Of a DNA stretch of 20,944 nucleotides, positions 1 through 8,079 are shown piece by piece. The notes beneath the pieces are model-generated. The model ran no database searches, was not told the DNA's origin, and saw nothing but the letters and a program-made list of their open reading frames with translations. The stretch lies in NCBI GenBank assembly GCA_903871715.1, contig CAIQHW010000236.1:1-20944 (forward strand), read 5' to 3'. The stretch comes from an uncultured bacterium (lineage in GTDB: Bacteria; Bacteroidota; Bacteroidia; Chitinophagales; CAIODY01). The number at the start of each line of letters is the position of its first letter. Within the stretch, counting starts at the first letter, position 1. The translations under genes were made by a program, and so were the position numbers.

Positions 1-129
1 GATTTTTGTTTTATCGAATGGGCGGCAATGATAAAAAAATTATTACCTTTAAACAGAGTAGAAATTAGCATCGAAATATTCAACGAATTTTCACGAAAAA
101 TTGTTGCAAAAAAAATTTCATCGAAATAA
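1..129 (+). CDS. tsaE: TsaE C-terminal fragment (tRNA t6A biosynthesis ATPase), 5' end outside window
   Basis: Frame 1 is open from the first base to a TAA at 127-129 and gives 42 residues beginning DFCFIEWAAMIKKLLP. The pattern FIEW..(M/K)I..LLP followed by a short beta strand and a basic tail is the usual C-terminus of TsaE (YjeE). TsaE is the P-loop ATPase that works with TsaB and TsaD to make N6-threonylcarbamoyladenosine on tRNAs. The Walker motifs lie upstream of the window and cannot be checked. The gene ends 12 bases before the alanine dehydrogenase start, so the two are probably co-transcribed; tsaE followed by ald is an arrangement I know from other Bacteroidota. The call rests on a short tail plus context. 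Confidence 0.75.
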   Translation, partial: DFCFIEWAAMIKKLLPLNRVEISIEIFNEFSRKIVAKKISSK

Positions 130-141
130 AATCTTTTAAAA

Positions 142-1359
142 ATGAAAAGCTCGGGCATCTTAGAAAGCCAGTCCTATCTATCTCCGCAAGAAAAATTAGT
201 GCCGCTGAAATCAAAAAATTCATCGCTTTGCATTGGCATTCCGAAAGAAAAAAGTTTTCAAGAAAACCGAATTTCATTAACACCCGAATCGGTTGCAATT
301 TTAGTAAATAATGGTCATCGTGTTTTAATTGAAACCAAATCAGGCGATCCTGCCAATTTTTTTGATGTCGATTTTTCGGAAGCTGGTGCCGAAATTATTT
401 ATTCATCCGAAGAAGTGTATTCAAAATCGGATGTGATTTTAAAAGTAGCACCACTAAGTTTGGATGAAATGGATTGGCTAAAACCCAATCAGATAGTGAT
501 TTCTGCCATTCATTTGCCTGCTATGAAAAATGAGTGGTTAGAAAAAATGATAACCAAACGTGCATCAGCACTGGCTTTCGAGTATATCAAAGATAGCAGC
601 AACACTTTTCCAATTGTGCGCAGCATGAGCGAAATAGCTGGCAATGCTGCTATTTTAATTGCTTCTGAATTATTGAGCGACAACAAAACTGGCAAAGGAA
701 TTTTGTTAGGCGGCATCACAGGTGTGCCTCCGGCAAAAGTGGTGGTGTTAGGTGCTGGTGTGGTAGGTGAGTTTGCAAGCCGCACTGCGCTTGGGCTTGG
801 CGCCGAAGTAAAAGTGTTTGATAATTCTACTTATAAATTAATGCGCCTACAAAACAACATTGGCACACGGGTTTACACTTCAATTATTTACCCAGATATT
901 TTAAAACGCGAATTGCAAACTGCCGATATTGCCATTGGCAGCATGCACAGCGAAGCTGGTCAATCAGCCATGGTGGTGAGCGATGCAATGGTGCAAACCA
1001 TGAAAGCAGGCTCGGTGATTGTGGATGTGAGCATTGACCAAGGTGGTTGTTTTGAAACTTCGGAAGTTACGAATCACATCAACCCAACTTTTAAAAAGTA
1101 TGATGTGGTGCATTATTGTGTGCCTAATATTGCCAGCCGATTTGCACGAACTGCATCTTATGCCATTAGCAACATACTCACTCGAAAGCTGCTACGGGCG
1201 GGCGATGTAGGGGGTTTTGAAAAATTATTGTGGGGCAATGATGGCACACGACATGGCGTTTATTTATACAAAGGCAGCGTAACGAATCGACATTTGAGCG
1301 AAAAATTTGGACTTAAATATACCGATTTAGGATTGCTGTTTTCTGCAAGTAATGGTTGA
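142..1359 (+). CDS. ald: Alanine dehydrogenase (NAD-dependent, AlaDH/PNT family)
   Basis: The 405-residue product matches the AlaDH/transhydrogenase-alpha fold. It catalyses, by family, L-alanine + NAD+ + water to pyruvate + NADH + ammonia in the cytoplasm. Visible motifs are IGIPKE and ENRISLTP near residues 31-48 (R43 in the substrate-arginine position), K101 in ILKVAP and H124 in SAIHLPA at the places of the catalytic Lys and His, the Rossmann loop GAGVVG in the middle, VIVDVSIDQGG with the conserved Asp, and HYCVPNIASRFARTAS near the C-terminus. About 30 residues precede the usual N-terminus; such an extension is normal in Bacteroidota members. The ATG at 142 lies 12 bases after the tsaE stop, without a clear Shine-Dalgarno. 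A related amino-acid or transhydrogenase-like dehydrogenase is possible, but conserved residues favour alanine. Confidence 0.82.
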   Translation: MKSSGILESQSYLSPQEKLVPLKSKNSSLCIGIPKEKSFQENRISLTPESVAILVNNGHRVLIETKSGDPANFFDVDFSEAGAEIIYSSEEVYSKSDVILKVAPLSLDEMDWLKPNQIVISAIHLPAMKNEWLEKMITKRASALAFEYIKDSSNTFPIVRSMSEIAGNAAILIASELLSDNKTGKGILLGGITGVPPAKVVVLGAGVVGEFASRTALGLGAEVKVFDNSTYKLMRLQNNIGTRVYTSIIYPDILKRELQTADIAIGSMHSEAGQSAMVVSDAMVQTMKAGSVIVDVSIDQGGCFETSEVTNHINPTFKKYDVVHYCVPNIASRFARTASYAISNILTRKLLRAGDVGGFEKLLWGNDGTRHGVYLYKGSVTNRHLSEKFGLKYTDLGLLFSASNG

Positions 1360-1423
1360 TTTTATTTTCAAAAAAAGAAAATTCCGCTGTTTAAAAATTT
1401 TAATTTCGTAACCGAAAAAAATT

Positions 1424-2974
1424 ATGAAAGCATTTGTTGTATCAGCCCGAAAGTACCGTCCAGTAAAGTTTGACGATGTAGTTGGGCAAAATCATATTAC
1501 CACCACTTTAAAAAATGCGTTGCGCAGCAATCAGTTAGCGCATGCGTTTTTGTTTTGTGGACCAAGAGGTGTGGGCAAAACAACCAACGCTAGAATTTTA
1601 GCAAAAGTGGTCAACTGTTTAAATCTCACAGCCGATTCAGAACCTTGCAATGAATGCAGCAGCTGTGTTTCGTTCAACAGCAATTCTTCTTTCAATATTT
1701 TTGAATTGGATGCCGCCAGCAATAATGGGGTGGATGATATTCGCAAATTGGTAGAGCAAGTGCGCATTCCGCCGCAAGGCGTAAAATATAAAGTGTACAT
1801 TATTGATGAGGTGCACATGCTTACTGCGCAAGCGTTTAACGCATTTTTAAAAACGCTGGAAGAACCGCCACACTACGCCATTTTCATTTTAGCAACTACT
1901 GAAAAACAAAAAATTATTCCAACAATTTTGAGTCGTTGCCAAGTGTTCGATTTCAAACGAATTCGGTTGGAAGATATGGTGGCTTATTTGCGCAAAATTG
2001 CTACAGATAGAAATGTGCAAGTGAATGATGAAGCCTTGCATTTGATTGCACAAAAAGCCGATGGCGGCATGAGAGATGCGTTGAGTTTGTTTGATAAAAT
2101 GGCAAGCTTTTGCAACGGCAACATCAATACCAATGAGGTTTTAGACCAATTGAACATTTTGGATTATGAATTTAATTTCAAAATGACAGAAGCCATGTTG
2201 GTGGAAGATAGAGCAACCGTATTGCAAAGTTTTCAAGAAATTTTGATGAAAGGATTTGAAGGCGACAACGTGATAAACGCCATGGCAGAGCATTTCAGAA
2301 ATTTGTTGATGTGCAAAGATGCAGCCACAGTGCAATTATTAGAAGCTACCGATGCGTTGAAATTGCGTTATGCTAATCAAGCCAAATCTACACCTCTGGC
2401 GTTTTTGCTGAGTGCATTAAACATTATCAACGATAGCGATTTGCATTATCGCAATGCAAAAAACAGACGGTTGCATGTAGAAATGTGTTTGATAAAATTG
2501 TGTTACCTTAATCGAGTGTTGCAGCAACCACAAGCCTTTGCAGTGCCTAACAACATTTCGATTGACGAGAAAAAAAAAACTGATGAAGTAATTGCGCCAC
2601 AAAAAATTGTTGCACAGATTGAAAATAAAGTTGCTGAAATAGCTTCAAAACCTTTATCCACAGCAGGTTCTAAACCAACGGGCAGCTCGGCAGAAAATAG
2701 TTCGAGCTTGAATATGAAGGGAAATTTTTTAGAAAATCTAAAAAACAAGATCACGCCAAAGTCAATTGCTTCTACTCCAGTTGTGGAAGAAAAACCTACA
2801 GAATATGTGGCTGAAAAAATTGCAGAAGAAAAAAAAGTAGAACAAAAAACAGAATCAATCTCATCTAGTAAAAAACAAATTTACACACCAATGGAAAAGT
2901 TTAATGCCATGGTGGAAGCGCATCCCGAGCTGAAAAATTTGGCGAATGAATTAAATTTGGAAGTGGATTTTTAG
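1424..2974 (+). CDS. dnaX: DNA polymerase III subunit tau/gamma (clamp loader)
   Basis: This 516-residue AAA+ ATPase is the motor subunit of the clamp loader, which opens the beta clamp and places it on primed DNA. It begins with the Bacteroidota-typical FVVSARKYRP; the start is the ATG at 1424. Walker A GPRGVGKT is at residues 46-53, a zinc-binding set C65, C75, C78, C81 follows, Walker B IDEVHML has D128 and E129, and the sensor/arginine-finger segment ends in LSRC at 169-172. Domain III, the oligomerisation collar, ends near residue 363. The rest is a low-complexity, charged tau tail with a short conserved end (MEKFNAMVEAHPEL). An A10 run at 2570-2579 falls just after domain III and is described separately. 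A poor -7-like box (TAATTTCG, 1401-1408) precedes the gene, so it may also be transcribed from the tsaE-ald side. Confidence 0.95.
   Translation: MKAFVVSARKYRPVKFDDVVGQNHITTTLKNALRSNQLAHAFLFCGPRGVGKTTNARILAKVVNCLNLTADSEPCNECSSCVSFNSNSSFNIFELDAASNNGVDDIRKLVEQVRIPPQGVKYKVYIIDEVHMLTAQAFNAFLKTLEEPPHYAIFILATTEKQKIIPTILSRCQVFDFKRIRLEDMVAYLRKIATDRNVQVNDEALHLIAQKADGGMRDALSLFDKMASFCNGNINTNEVLDQLNILDYEFNFKMTEAMLVEDRATVLQSFQEILMKGFEGDNVINAMAEHFRNLLMCKDAATVQLLEATDALKLRYANQAKSTPLAFLLSALNIINDSDLHYRNAKNRRLHVEMCLIKLCYLNRVLQQPQAFAVPNNISIDEKKKTDEVIAPQKIVAQIENKVAEIASKPLSTAGSKPTGSSAENSSSLNMKGNFLENLKNKITPKSIASTPVVEEKPTEYVAEKIAEEKKVEQKTESISSSKKQIYTPMEKFNAMVEAHPELKNLANELNLEVDF
2570..2583 (+). other. Candidate slippage site in dnaX producing a short gamma form
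   Basis: Ten A residues (2570-2579) start exactly on codon 383 and encode K383-K385 plus the first base of the next codon. A shift of -1 (or one extra A in the mRNA) reads AAC TGA and stops at 2581-2583 after 386 residues. A shift of +1 (or one A lost) reads CTG ATG AAG TAA and stops at 2589-2591. Either outcome yields a protein consisting of domains I-III only, equivalent to gamma of E. coli (ribosomal frameshift) or Thermus thermophilus (transcriptional slippage on an A-run). I see no good upstream Shine-Dalgarno-like stimulator or strong downstream stem, so transcriptional slippage is likelier than a stimulated ribosomal shift. Slippage itself is inferred. Confidence 0.5.
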
Positions 2975-3021
2975 GAATAATAAATTTACTTTAAAACCGG
3001 AAATAATTGGGCTGAAAATTT

Positions 3022-3029
3022 TATTTTTG
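3022..3029 (+). promoter_or_regulatory. Possible Bacteroidota -7 element upstream of the M4 protease
   Basis: The octamer TATTTTTG fits the Bacteroidota -7 consensus TAnnTTTG and lies 39 bases before the ATG at 3069, which would give a leader of roughly 30 bases. No convincing TTG-type -33 element sits 19-21 bases upstream; the nearest TTG (3007-3009) is too close. In AT-rich sequence such an octamer can occur by chance. Confidence 0.33.
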
Positions 3030-3068
3030 AATTCTAAAAAACATTTACAAAAACAAAATCAACTGCAC

Positions 3069-6000
3069 ATGAAACGAAATTATTTTCTACTCGTTTTACT
3101 TTCTGTTTTCCTTTTTTTCAAAACAACAAAAGCAGAAGAGCTTATTCTGAAAGGCTTTGCAGCCAATCAAAAAATTAAAGGTGCTGATTTAATTCGATAT
3201 ACCGACCATTCGGCTGTGCCCAATTATGTACATTTTATGACATCAAATGCTTTGACATTAAACGATTTGCAAATCTGGATGCAAACCAATTTTAAACTGA
3301 CCAACGATTATGGTATGAAATTATTAAACACGCAAGAAGATAAAATTGGGTTTACGCATTACCGCTTTCAACAAACATTCAAAGGCATTGCTGTAGCGGC
3401 TTCGATGTACATTGTGCATGTGCGAAATGGTGTGGTAGAAAGCATGGGTGGCGAAATTTATAACAATATTAATGCAACAAATTCCACCTCCATCAGCGAA
3501 GCAAATGCGTTGCAAATGGCTTTGAATAAAATTAATGCAAGCGTTTATAAATGGCAAATTGCAAAAGAAGAAAAGCAATTAAAAATTATCACAAAAAATC
3601 AATCAGCCACCTATTTTCCAAAAGGTGATTTAACAATTTTAAAAACTAAAAATGGTTATCAACTTTGTTATGCCTTTAACATTTATGCAGCCGAACCCAT
3701 GAGTAGAACGATGCAATATGTAGATGTCACAAATGGTGCTATTTTGGTATCTCACAATTTGATTGAAACCGTTGGTACTACTGGCATTGCGCACACCAAA
3801 TATTCGGGCATTCGAACTATTAAAACGGATAGTGTTGCCCCAACCACTTTTCATTTACAAGAAACAACAAGAGGTCTTGGTATTGCTACTTTAAATTTGC
3901 AAAACGGAAACTCCACTGGAGCAGGTAATGGGGTTGATTTTGTAGACAATAATGATAATTGGAACAATATAAATGCAGCTGGCGATGAAGCTGCTACAGA
4001 TGCACATTGGGGAGCGGAAATGACGTATGATTTTTACTCAATAAAACATGGTAGAAACAGTATTGATAACGCTGGTTTGGCTTTAAATAGTTACATGCAC
4101 TATCAAACCAATTTTGTAAATGCTTTTTGGGATGGAACAGAAATGACTTATGGCGATGGCAATGTATCACAAGGTTTTTTGATGATGACAGGATTAGATG
4201 TTTGTGGTCATGAAATAACACATGGATTAACATCATACACTGCTCAATTAGGCCAAGGCGGAACTGGGACAAATGAGTGCGATGCTTTGAATGAGGGCTT
4301 TAGCGATATTTTCGGTACCTGCATTGAACGCTTTGCACGACCAACACAATGGGATTGGATTATGGGTGCAGATATAACTTGTACCACTTCGGGAACACCC
4401 GACCACAAAGGGTTACGAACATTGTCGAACCCAGCATTATCGGGAGCAGGCAGTGTGAATGGTACACAAGCGCAACCTGTTTGTTATCAAGGCGCAAATT
4501 GGGATTCGCAAGGCGAACCACACAACAATAACGGTCCATTAATTTACTGGTTTTATTTATTATCAACTGGCAATTCAGCCAGCAACATTGCAGCGTTGGG
4601 CGTAGATACTGCTTCAGAAATTGCTTACAGAACTTTGACTGTTCATTTAACTTCTACAGCTACTTACGCCGACGCAAGATTTTATTCTATTTTATCTTCT
4701 ACAGAACTTTATGGCGGTTGTTCAACACCAACCATTGCCACTACTAATGCTTGGAACAAAGTGTGTGTAGGTGCGGCTTATGTGGCTTCGCCAACCACTG
4801 CAAGCTTCACTGTTGATGCTTCGCAAACTTGCAATACATCATTAACAGTTAATTTTACAAACACTTCTATAAATGGAAATAAGTTTACTTGGAATTTTGG
4901 TGATGCCACAACTTCCAATGCTTTTAATCCAGCATCTCACAATTATTCTACGGGCATTTATACAGTTAAATTAGTTGCAGATGGTGGCACATGTGGCAGA
5001 GATTCTACAACAACGCTTATTAAAGTTGGACCGCCTGCTGGTCCTGCAACCACTGGTAGTACTGCATGTGCATCTTCATCATTCACAATTAATGCCACAC
5101 CAAATAATGTGGGCGACTCAATCAATTGGTATGCCGCAGCAAATGGCGGTACTAGTTTATTTACAGGTAATTCTTACAACACACCAACCATTTCATCTAC
5201 AACAACTTATTATGCCGAAGAAAAAATTGCAGGTGCGGTTTATCATGTTGGTGCAACGAATGATAATATTGGAACGAACAGCAACCCTAATGCTAATCAC
5301 TATTTGGTGTTTAATTGCACAGCACCAATCTTGTTGCAATCGGTGTATGTTTATTCTCAATCGGCAGGAAATAGAACTATTGAATTGAGAGATAGCAATG
5401 GCACAGTGTTGCAATCGACGGTTATTAACATTCCAAATTCATCAACCAGAATAACTTTGAATTTTAGTTTGCCCGCCGAGCGCAATTTACAATTAGGAAT
5501 TTCGACTTCAACTACCAACGTTAATTTTATTAGAAACAATAGTGGTGGTAATTATCCTTACACGAATGGACCAGTTTCTATTACCGGAAATGATATTGCA
5601 AATGGAGCGTACTACTATTATTTTTACGACTGGATTTTAAAAGGAGATGATTGTTATAGCCTGCGCACACCAACGGTTGTAGCCATTAACTCGAGTGGCA
5701 AATCACCAGCATATATTACCAATTTGCCCAGCACTTTAAATACTTGCTCGCCAAATACAATTACTTTAAATGCCAACACTGGCAGTGGCTTAACTTATCA
5801 ATGGTTTAATGCAGGTGCGCCAATTAACACTGCAACAAATAGCAGCTACACCACATCAGCATCTGGCAATTATTCTGTTTCGGTAAATGCGCCAGGATGC
5901 AGCAGTGCTGATACTTCAGCAATCGATACTGTTAATGTTTTCACTCCGCCAACTGTGTTAGCCACAGCAGCAGGGAACACCACATTTTGCCAAGGCGGCA

Positions 6001-6881
6001 GTGTAACAATTAATGCTAGCGGAGCAAACACCTATTCGTGGAGTAATTCACAAAAAGGGAATTCCATTTCTGTTAATCAATCTGGCAATTATACTGTAAC
6101 AGGCACTGATAACAATGGCTGCACCGGCGTTTCATCTGCTGTGGCTGTTACTGTAAATCCAAATCCAGTAATCATCATTACACCAAGCAGTAGCACCACA
6201 TTTTGCCAAGGCGGCAGTGTAACGCTTACTGCATCGGGCAGCAACAGTGGCAACTATACTTGGAGCAACAGTCAAACAACCAATCCAATTACAGTAAATC
6301 AATCGGGCAATTTTACTGTGAGCAGCATTAATTCAAATAATTGCACAGGCACATCTGCCAACACAACAGTAATAGTAAATCCGCTACCAGTAGTAAACAT
6401 CGGTGTTGTAAGCAATACTAATGGCATTGTTCAATTTGGAAATAGCACCACTGGTGCAACTTCATACAGTTGGAATTTTGGTGATGGTGGTTCTGATAAT
6501 ACAGCAACACCAACCTATCAATACACTTCGAGTGGCACATACCATGTGGTTTTAACAGCCACATCAGCCGATGGTTGTATAGATTCATCGGCTGCAATGC
6601 CAGTAATTATTATCATTTCAGGCATTGATGATGTTAGTTTATTAAATGGTTTGAAATATTTCCCCAATCCATTTCATCAACAATTTGAATTGCAATTTGC
6701 CAAACAGCCATTCAGTGGCACTTTGCAGGTGATGAACATGTTGGGGCAAATTATTTATCAGCAAGATTTAGAAAACAAATCATCGCTTATTATTCCTACA
6801 ATTGACTGGGCTGATGGAAATTATTTATTACACTTGAAAAATAATTCGGTAAATTCCAACATCAAAATTGTGAAGCAATAA
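3069..6881 (+). CDS. Secreted M4 (thermolysin-family) metallopeptidase with PKD/Ig-like modules and T9SS sorting domain
   Basis: An in-frame TTG at 3027 lies inside a promoter-like box, so I start at the ATG at 3069 (1,270 residues), where a Sec signal peptide begins (MKRNYFLLVLLSVFLFF, cleavage near KA-EE). Domains in order: FTP/PepSY-type inhibitory propeptide (about 75-235); M4 catalytic domain (about 238-573) with zinc ligands H381 and H385 in HEITH, E409 in LNEGFSD, and H485 in GEPHNNNG at the transition-state histidine position; PKD domain (577-653, WNFGD); Ig-like module (655-715); an unrecognised beta-rich stretch (720-865); three Ig-like modules (885-1104), the last two near-duplicates; a second PKD (1108-1183); and a type-A T9SS sorting domain (1190-1270, YFPNP...KIVKQ). 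It is likely exported by Sec and then SprA, autoprocessed, and released or surface-anchored. The substrate is unknown; PKD/Ig modules suggest a spacer or binding role. Confidence 0.9.
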   Translation: MKRNYFLLVLLSVFLFFKTTKAEELILKGFAANQKIKGADLIRYTDHSAVPNYVHFMTSNALTLNDLQIWMQTNFKLTNDYGMKLLNTQEDKIGFTHYRFQQTFKGIAVAASMYIVHVRNGVVESMGGEIYNNINATNSTSISEANALQMALNKINASVYKWQIAKEEKQLKIITKNQSATYFPKGDLTILKTKNGYQLCYAFNIYAAEPMSRTMQYVDVTNGAILVSHNLIETVGTTGIAHTKYSGIRTIKTDSVAPTTFHLQETTRGLGIATLNLQNGNSTGAGNGVDFVDNNDNWNNINAAGDEAATDAHWGAEMTYDFYSIKHGRNSIDNAGLALNSYMHYQTNFVNAFWDGTEMTYGDGNVSQGFLMMTGLDVCGHEITHGLTSYTAQLGQGGTGTNECDALNEGFSDIFGTCIERFARPTQWDWIMGADITCTTSGTPDHKGLRTLSNPALSGAGSVNGTQAQPVCYQGANWDSQGEPHNNNGPLIYWFYLLSTGNSASNIAALGVDTASEIAYRTLTVHLTSTATYADARFYSILSSTELYGGCSTPTIATTNAWNKVCVGAAYVASPTTASFTVDASQTCNTSLTVNFTNTSINGNKFTWNFGDATTSNAFNPASHNYSTGIYTVKLVADGGTCGRDSTTTLIKVGPPAGPATTGSTACASSSFTINATPNNVGDSINWYAAANGGTSLFTGNSYNTPTISSTTTYYAEEKIAGAVYHVGATNDNIGTNSNPNANHYLVFNCTAPILLQSVYVYSQSAGNRTIELRDSNGTVLQSTVINIPNSSTRITLNFSLPAERNLQLGISTSTTNVNFIRNNSGGNYPYTNGPVSITGNDIANGAYYYYFYDWILKGDDCYSLRTPTVVAINSSGKSPAYITNLPSTLNTCSPNTITLNANTGSGLTYQWFNAGAPINTATNSSYTTSASGNYSVSVNAPGCSSADTSAIDTVNVFTPPTVLATAAGNTTFCQGGSVTINASGANTYSWSNSQKGNSISVNQSGNYTVTGTDNNGCTGVSSAVAVTVNPNPVIIITPSSSTTFCQGGSVTLTASGSNSGNYTWSNSQTTNPITVNQSGNFTVSSINSNNCTGTSANTTVIVNPLPVVNIGVVSNTNGIVQFGNSTTGATSYSWNFGDGGSDNTATPTYQYTSSGTYHVVLTATSADGCIDSSAAMPVIIIISGIDDVSLLNGLKYFPNPFHQQFELQFAKQPFSGTLQVMNMLGQIIYQQDLENKSSLIIPTIDWADGNYLLHLKNNSVNSNIKIVKQ
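5978..6223 (+). repeat. Direct repeat within tandem Ig-like modules of the M4 protease
   Basis: A 30-base segment at 5978-6007 recurs without change at 6194-6223, 216 bases (72 codons) apart. It encodes the start of each module (TTFCQGGSVT) in two adjacent Ig-like domains that share further motifs (SNSQ, VNQSGN(Y/F)TV, NNCTG or NNGCTG) but are diverged at the DNA level elsewhere. This points to tandem duplication of one module, with the conserved patch either recent or kept alike by gene conversion. Confidence 0.85.
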
Positions 6882-6897
6882 AAAATTGCATTAAACG

Positions 6898-6936
6898 AAA
6901 AGCCCCGATTTTATTAGAGTTCGGGGCTTTTTTTTT
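6898..6936 (+). terminator. Rho-independent terminator after the M4 protease gene, probably bidirectional
   Basis: Left arm AAAAGCCCCGA (6898-6908), a 12-base loop, and right arm TCGGGGCTTTT (6921-6931) make an 11-bp stem with a GC-rich core, followed by nine T residues in all (6928-6936). It starts 16 bases after the protease stop codon. On the minus strand the same stem ends in four T residues, so it can also serve the convergent cyanophycinase gene, which stops at 6955. Confidence 0.92.
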
Positions 6937-6954
6937 GAAAAATAAATTTGCAAA

Positions 6955-7830
6955 TTAATGTTCGGCTAATAAAATTTCATTGGCCTCAAAAATTCGTGTA
7001 GAAGTATTGTAACGATTGCCGCTGCACATAATGTGTACAATCATGTTTGAAAAAGAAATTGGTTTGCCCGTTTCAGCATCACCAATATTATTATGGTCGA
7101 TATTTTTTCCATCAAAAATATAAACAGCACCGCTGCCGATGGCAGTAATTTGATTGCCATTTTCAACCATCACTCCAGTATCTTCACTCAAGCCAATGCC
7201 TATTGCACCTGGGTTTGCAGCCACTGCTTGTGCCAGTCGTGGAAAACGCCCACGTTTATCAAAATGCGAATCGATAATCACATTATCCATAAAACCCAAG
7301 CCAGTGGTCATTTTCACTTCACCTTTTAAATGTGCCGAAGTTGCATTGCCTTCATAAATCATGGTATGACTCATTGCCATGGCACCAGCACTCGTACCTG
7401 CAATAACAAAAGGTTCATCGTGATAGCGTTGTTTTAAAATCTCTAAAAATTCAGTTCCTCCAAAAATGGAAGATAATCGCAATTGATTGCCACCCGAAAA
7501 CATAATGCAATCAGCTTTGCGCAAGCGCTCTAACATATCAGGAGTATCCACATCTTTGCGTTCGCGAATACGCATATGCCCCACATTACTATCGCCTAAT
7601 TTTTGAAATGCTGATACATAGTTATCAATCACTTCATCGGCTATAGATGAAGCTGTAGTAACTACTTCTATCCGTTTTTCGCCGCCAATTTTATCAACGA
7701 TTTGTTTTAAAATTCCGAGTTCAAAAAAATTCATTCGATTACGTTCAATCACACCTTTTTCTAAATCAGTACCTTTGTCTTCAGCCCCCCCAACAGGAAT
7801 TAAAATTCCTTTAATTGTTTGTTGAATCAT
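6955..7830 (-). CDS. cphB: Cyanophycinase-family serine peptidase (S51)
   Basis: The 291-residue product matches cyanophycinase, a cytoplasmic exopeptidase that cuts the storage polymer cyanophycin (multi-L-arginyl-poly-L-aspartate) to beta-Asp-Arg dipeptides. Seen in order: ILIPVGGAEDKG (residues 9-20), FSGGNQLRL with Q116, the nucleophile elbow AGTSAGAM with S147, DSHFDKRGRFPRL with H189, and GIGLSEDTGV with E216; these agree with the Ser-His-Glu catalytic set and substrate-binding positions of the family. Length is normal and no signal peptide is present. The gene stands alone, convergent with the M4 protease and divergent from ruvA. Neither cyanophycin synthetase (cphA) nor isoaspartyl dipeptidase is in the window, so it may act on imported polymer or on another beta-aspartyl substrate. 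The start ATG sits only four bases from a promoter-like box. Confidence 0.88.
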   Translation of the reverse strand: MIQQTIKGILIPVGGAEDKGTDLEKGVIERNRMNFFELGILKQIVDKIGGEKRIEVVTTASSIADEVIDNYVSAFQKLGDSNVGHMRIRERKDVDTPDMLERLRKADCIMFSGGNQLRLSSIFGGTEFLEILKQRYHDEPFVIAGTSAGAMAMSHTMIYEGNATSAHLKGEVKMTTGLGFMDNVIIDSHFDKRGRFPRLAQAVAANPGAIGIGLSEDTGVMVENGNQITAIGSGAVYIFDGKNIDHNNIGDAETGKPISFSNMIVHIMCSGNRYNTSTRIFEANEILLAEH

Positions 7831-7834
7831 ACCG

Positions 7835-7842
7835 CAAAAATA
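7835..7842 (-). promoter_or_regulatory. Bacteroidota -7 element immediately upstream of cphB
   Basis: Read on the minus strand the sequence is TATTTTTG-CGGT-ATG, a full match to TAnnTTTG ending four bases before the start codon. If this is the real -7 element, transcription would begin at or within a few bases of the ATG, giving a nearly leaderless mRNA. No clear -33 TTG lies 19-21 bases further upstream. Confidence 0.45.
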
Positions 7843-8079
7843 ATTTTTTAGCGCACTTTATTTCATGTTTATTTCATCAATTTTGTAAGGTGAAAAGTGT
7901 AGAAGCAATTACTATTTGCATTTTTGAAAAACGAAAAACGATGTTGAAATGCTGATGACACTTGTATTTTATTGTTCAATCTAACATCAGTTTGTAGATA
8001 TAATTTACCAAACAAATTCATTGTTCGCATCAAATTTTAATTCCAATTTTTATCTTGTTGGCTAAATTTTGAAAGCATT
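7843..8079. other. Divergent cphB/ruvA intergenic region
   Basis: This AT-rich spacer must hold the promoters for ruvA-sprA and any control of cphB. I see no convincing TAnnTTTG for ruvA; the nearest is TAAATTTTG (8063-8071), which has one base too many. A weak inverted repeat CTGATG (7952-7957) / CATCAG (7985-7990) is present. No small gene, RNA or riboswitch is recognisable. Confidence 0.5.

Noticed and set aside
3027..3068. Upstream TTG start for the M4 protease adding 14 residues.
   Set aside because: The TTG overlaps a promoter-like octamer, and the added Lys/Gln/Asn-rich residues would push the signal peptide inward; the ATG at 3069 begins a standard signal peptide.
4975..5388. A 137-codon open frame on the plus strand in another frame of the M4 protease gene.
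   Set aside because: It lies wholly inside a well-supported gene, and its translation is low-complexity Leu/Gln/His without family features; a shadow frame.
7940..7990. Inverted repeats GATGTT/AACATC and CTGATG/CATCAG in the cphB-ruvA spacer, possibly an operator.
   Set aside because: Arms are only six bases, overlap each other as competing pairs, and are about 30-40 bases apart; likely chance.
7999..8004. A TATAAT hexamer upstream of ruvA, like a sigma70 -10 box.
   Set aside because: Bacteroidota use TAnnTTTG, the best TTG-type partner is 21 bases away, and the region is very AT-rich.
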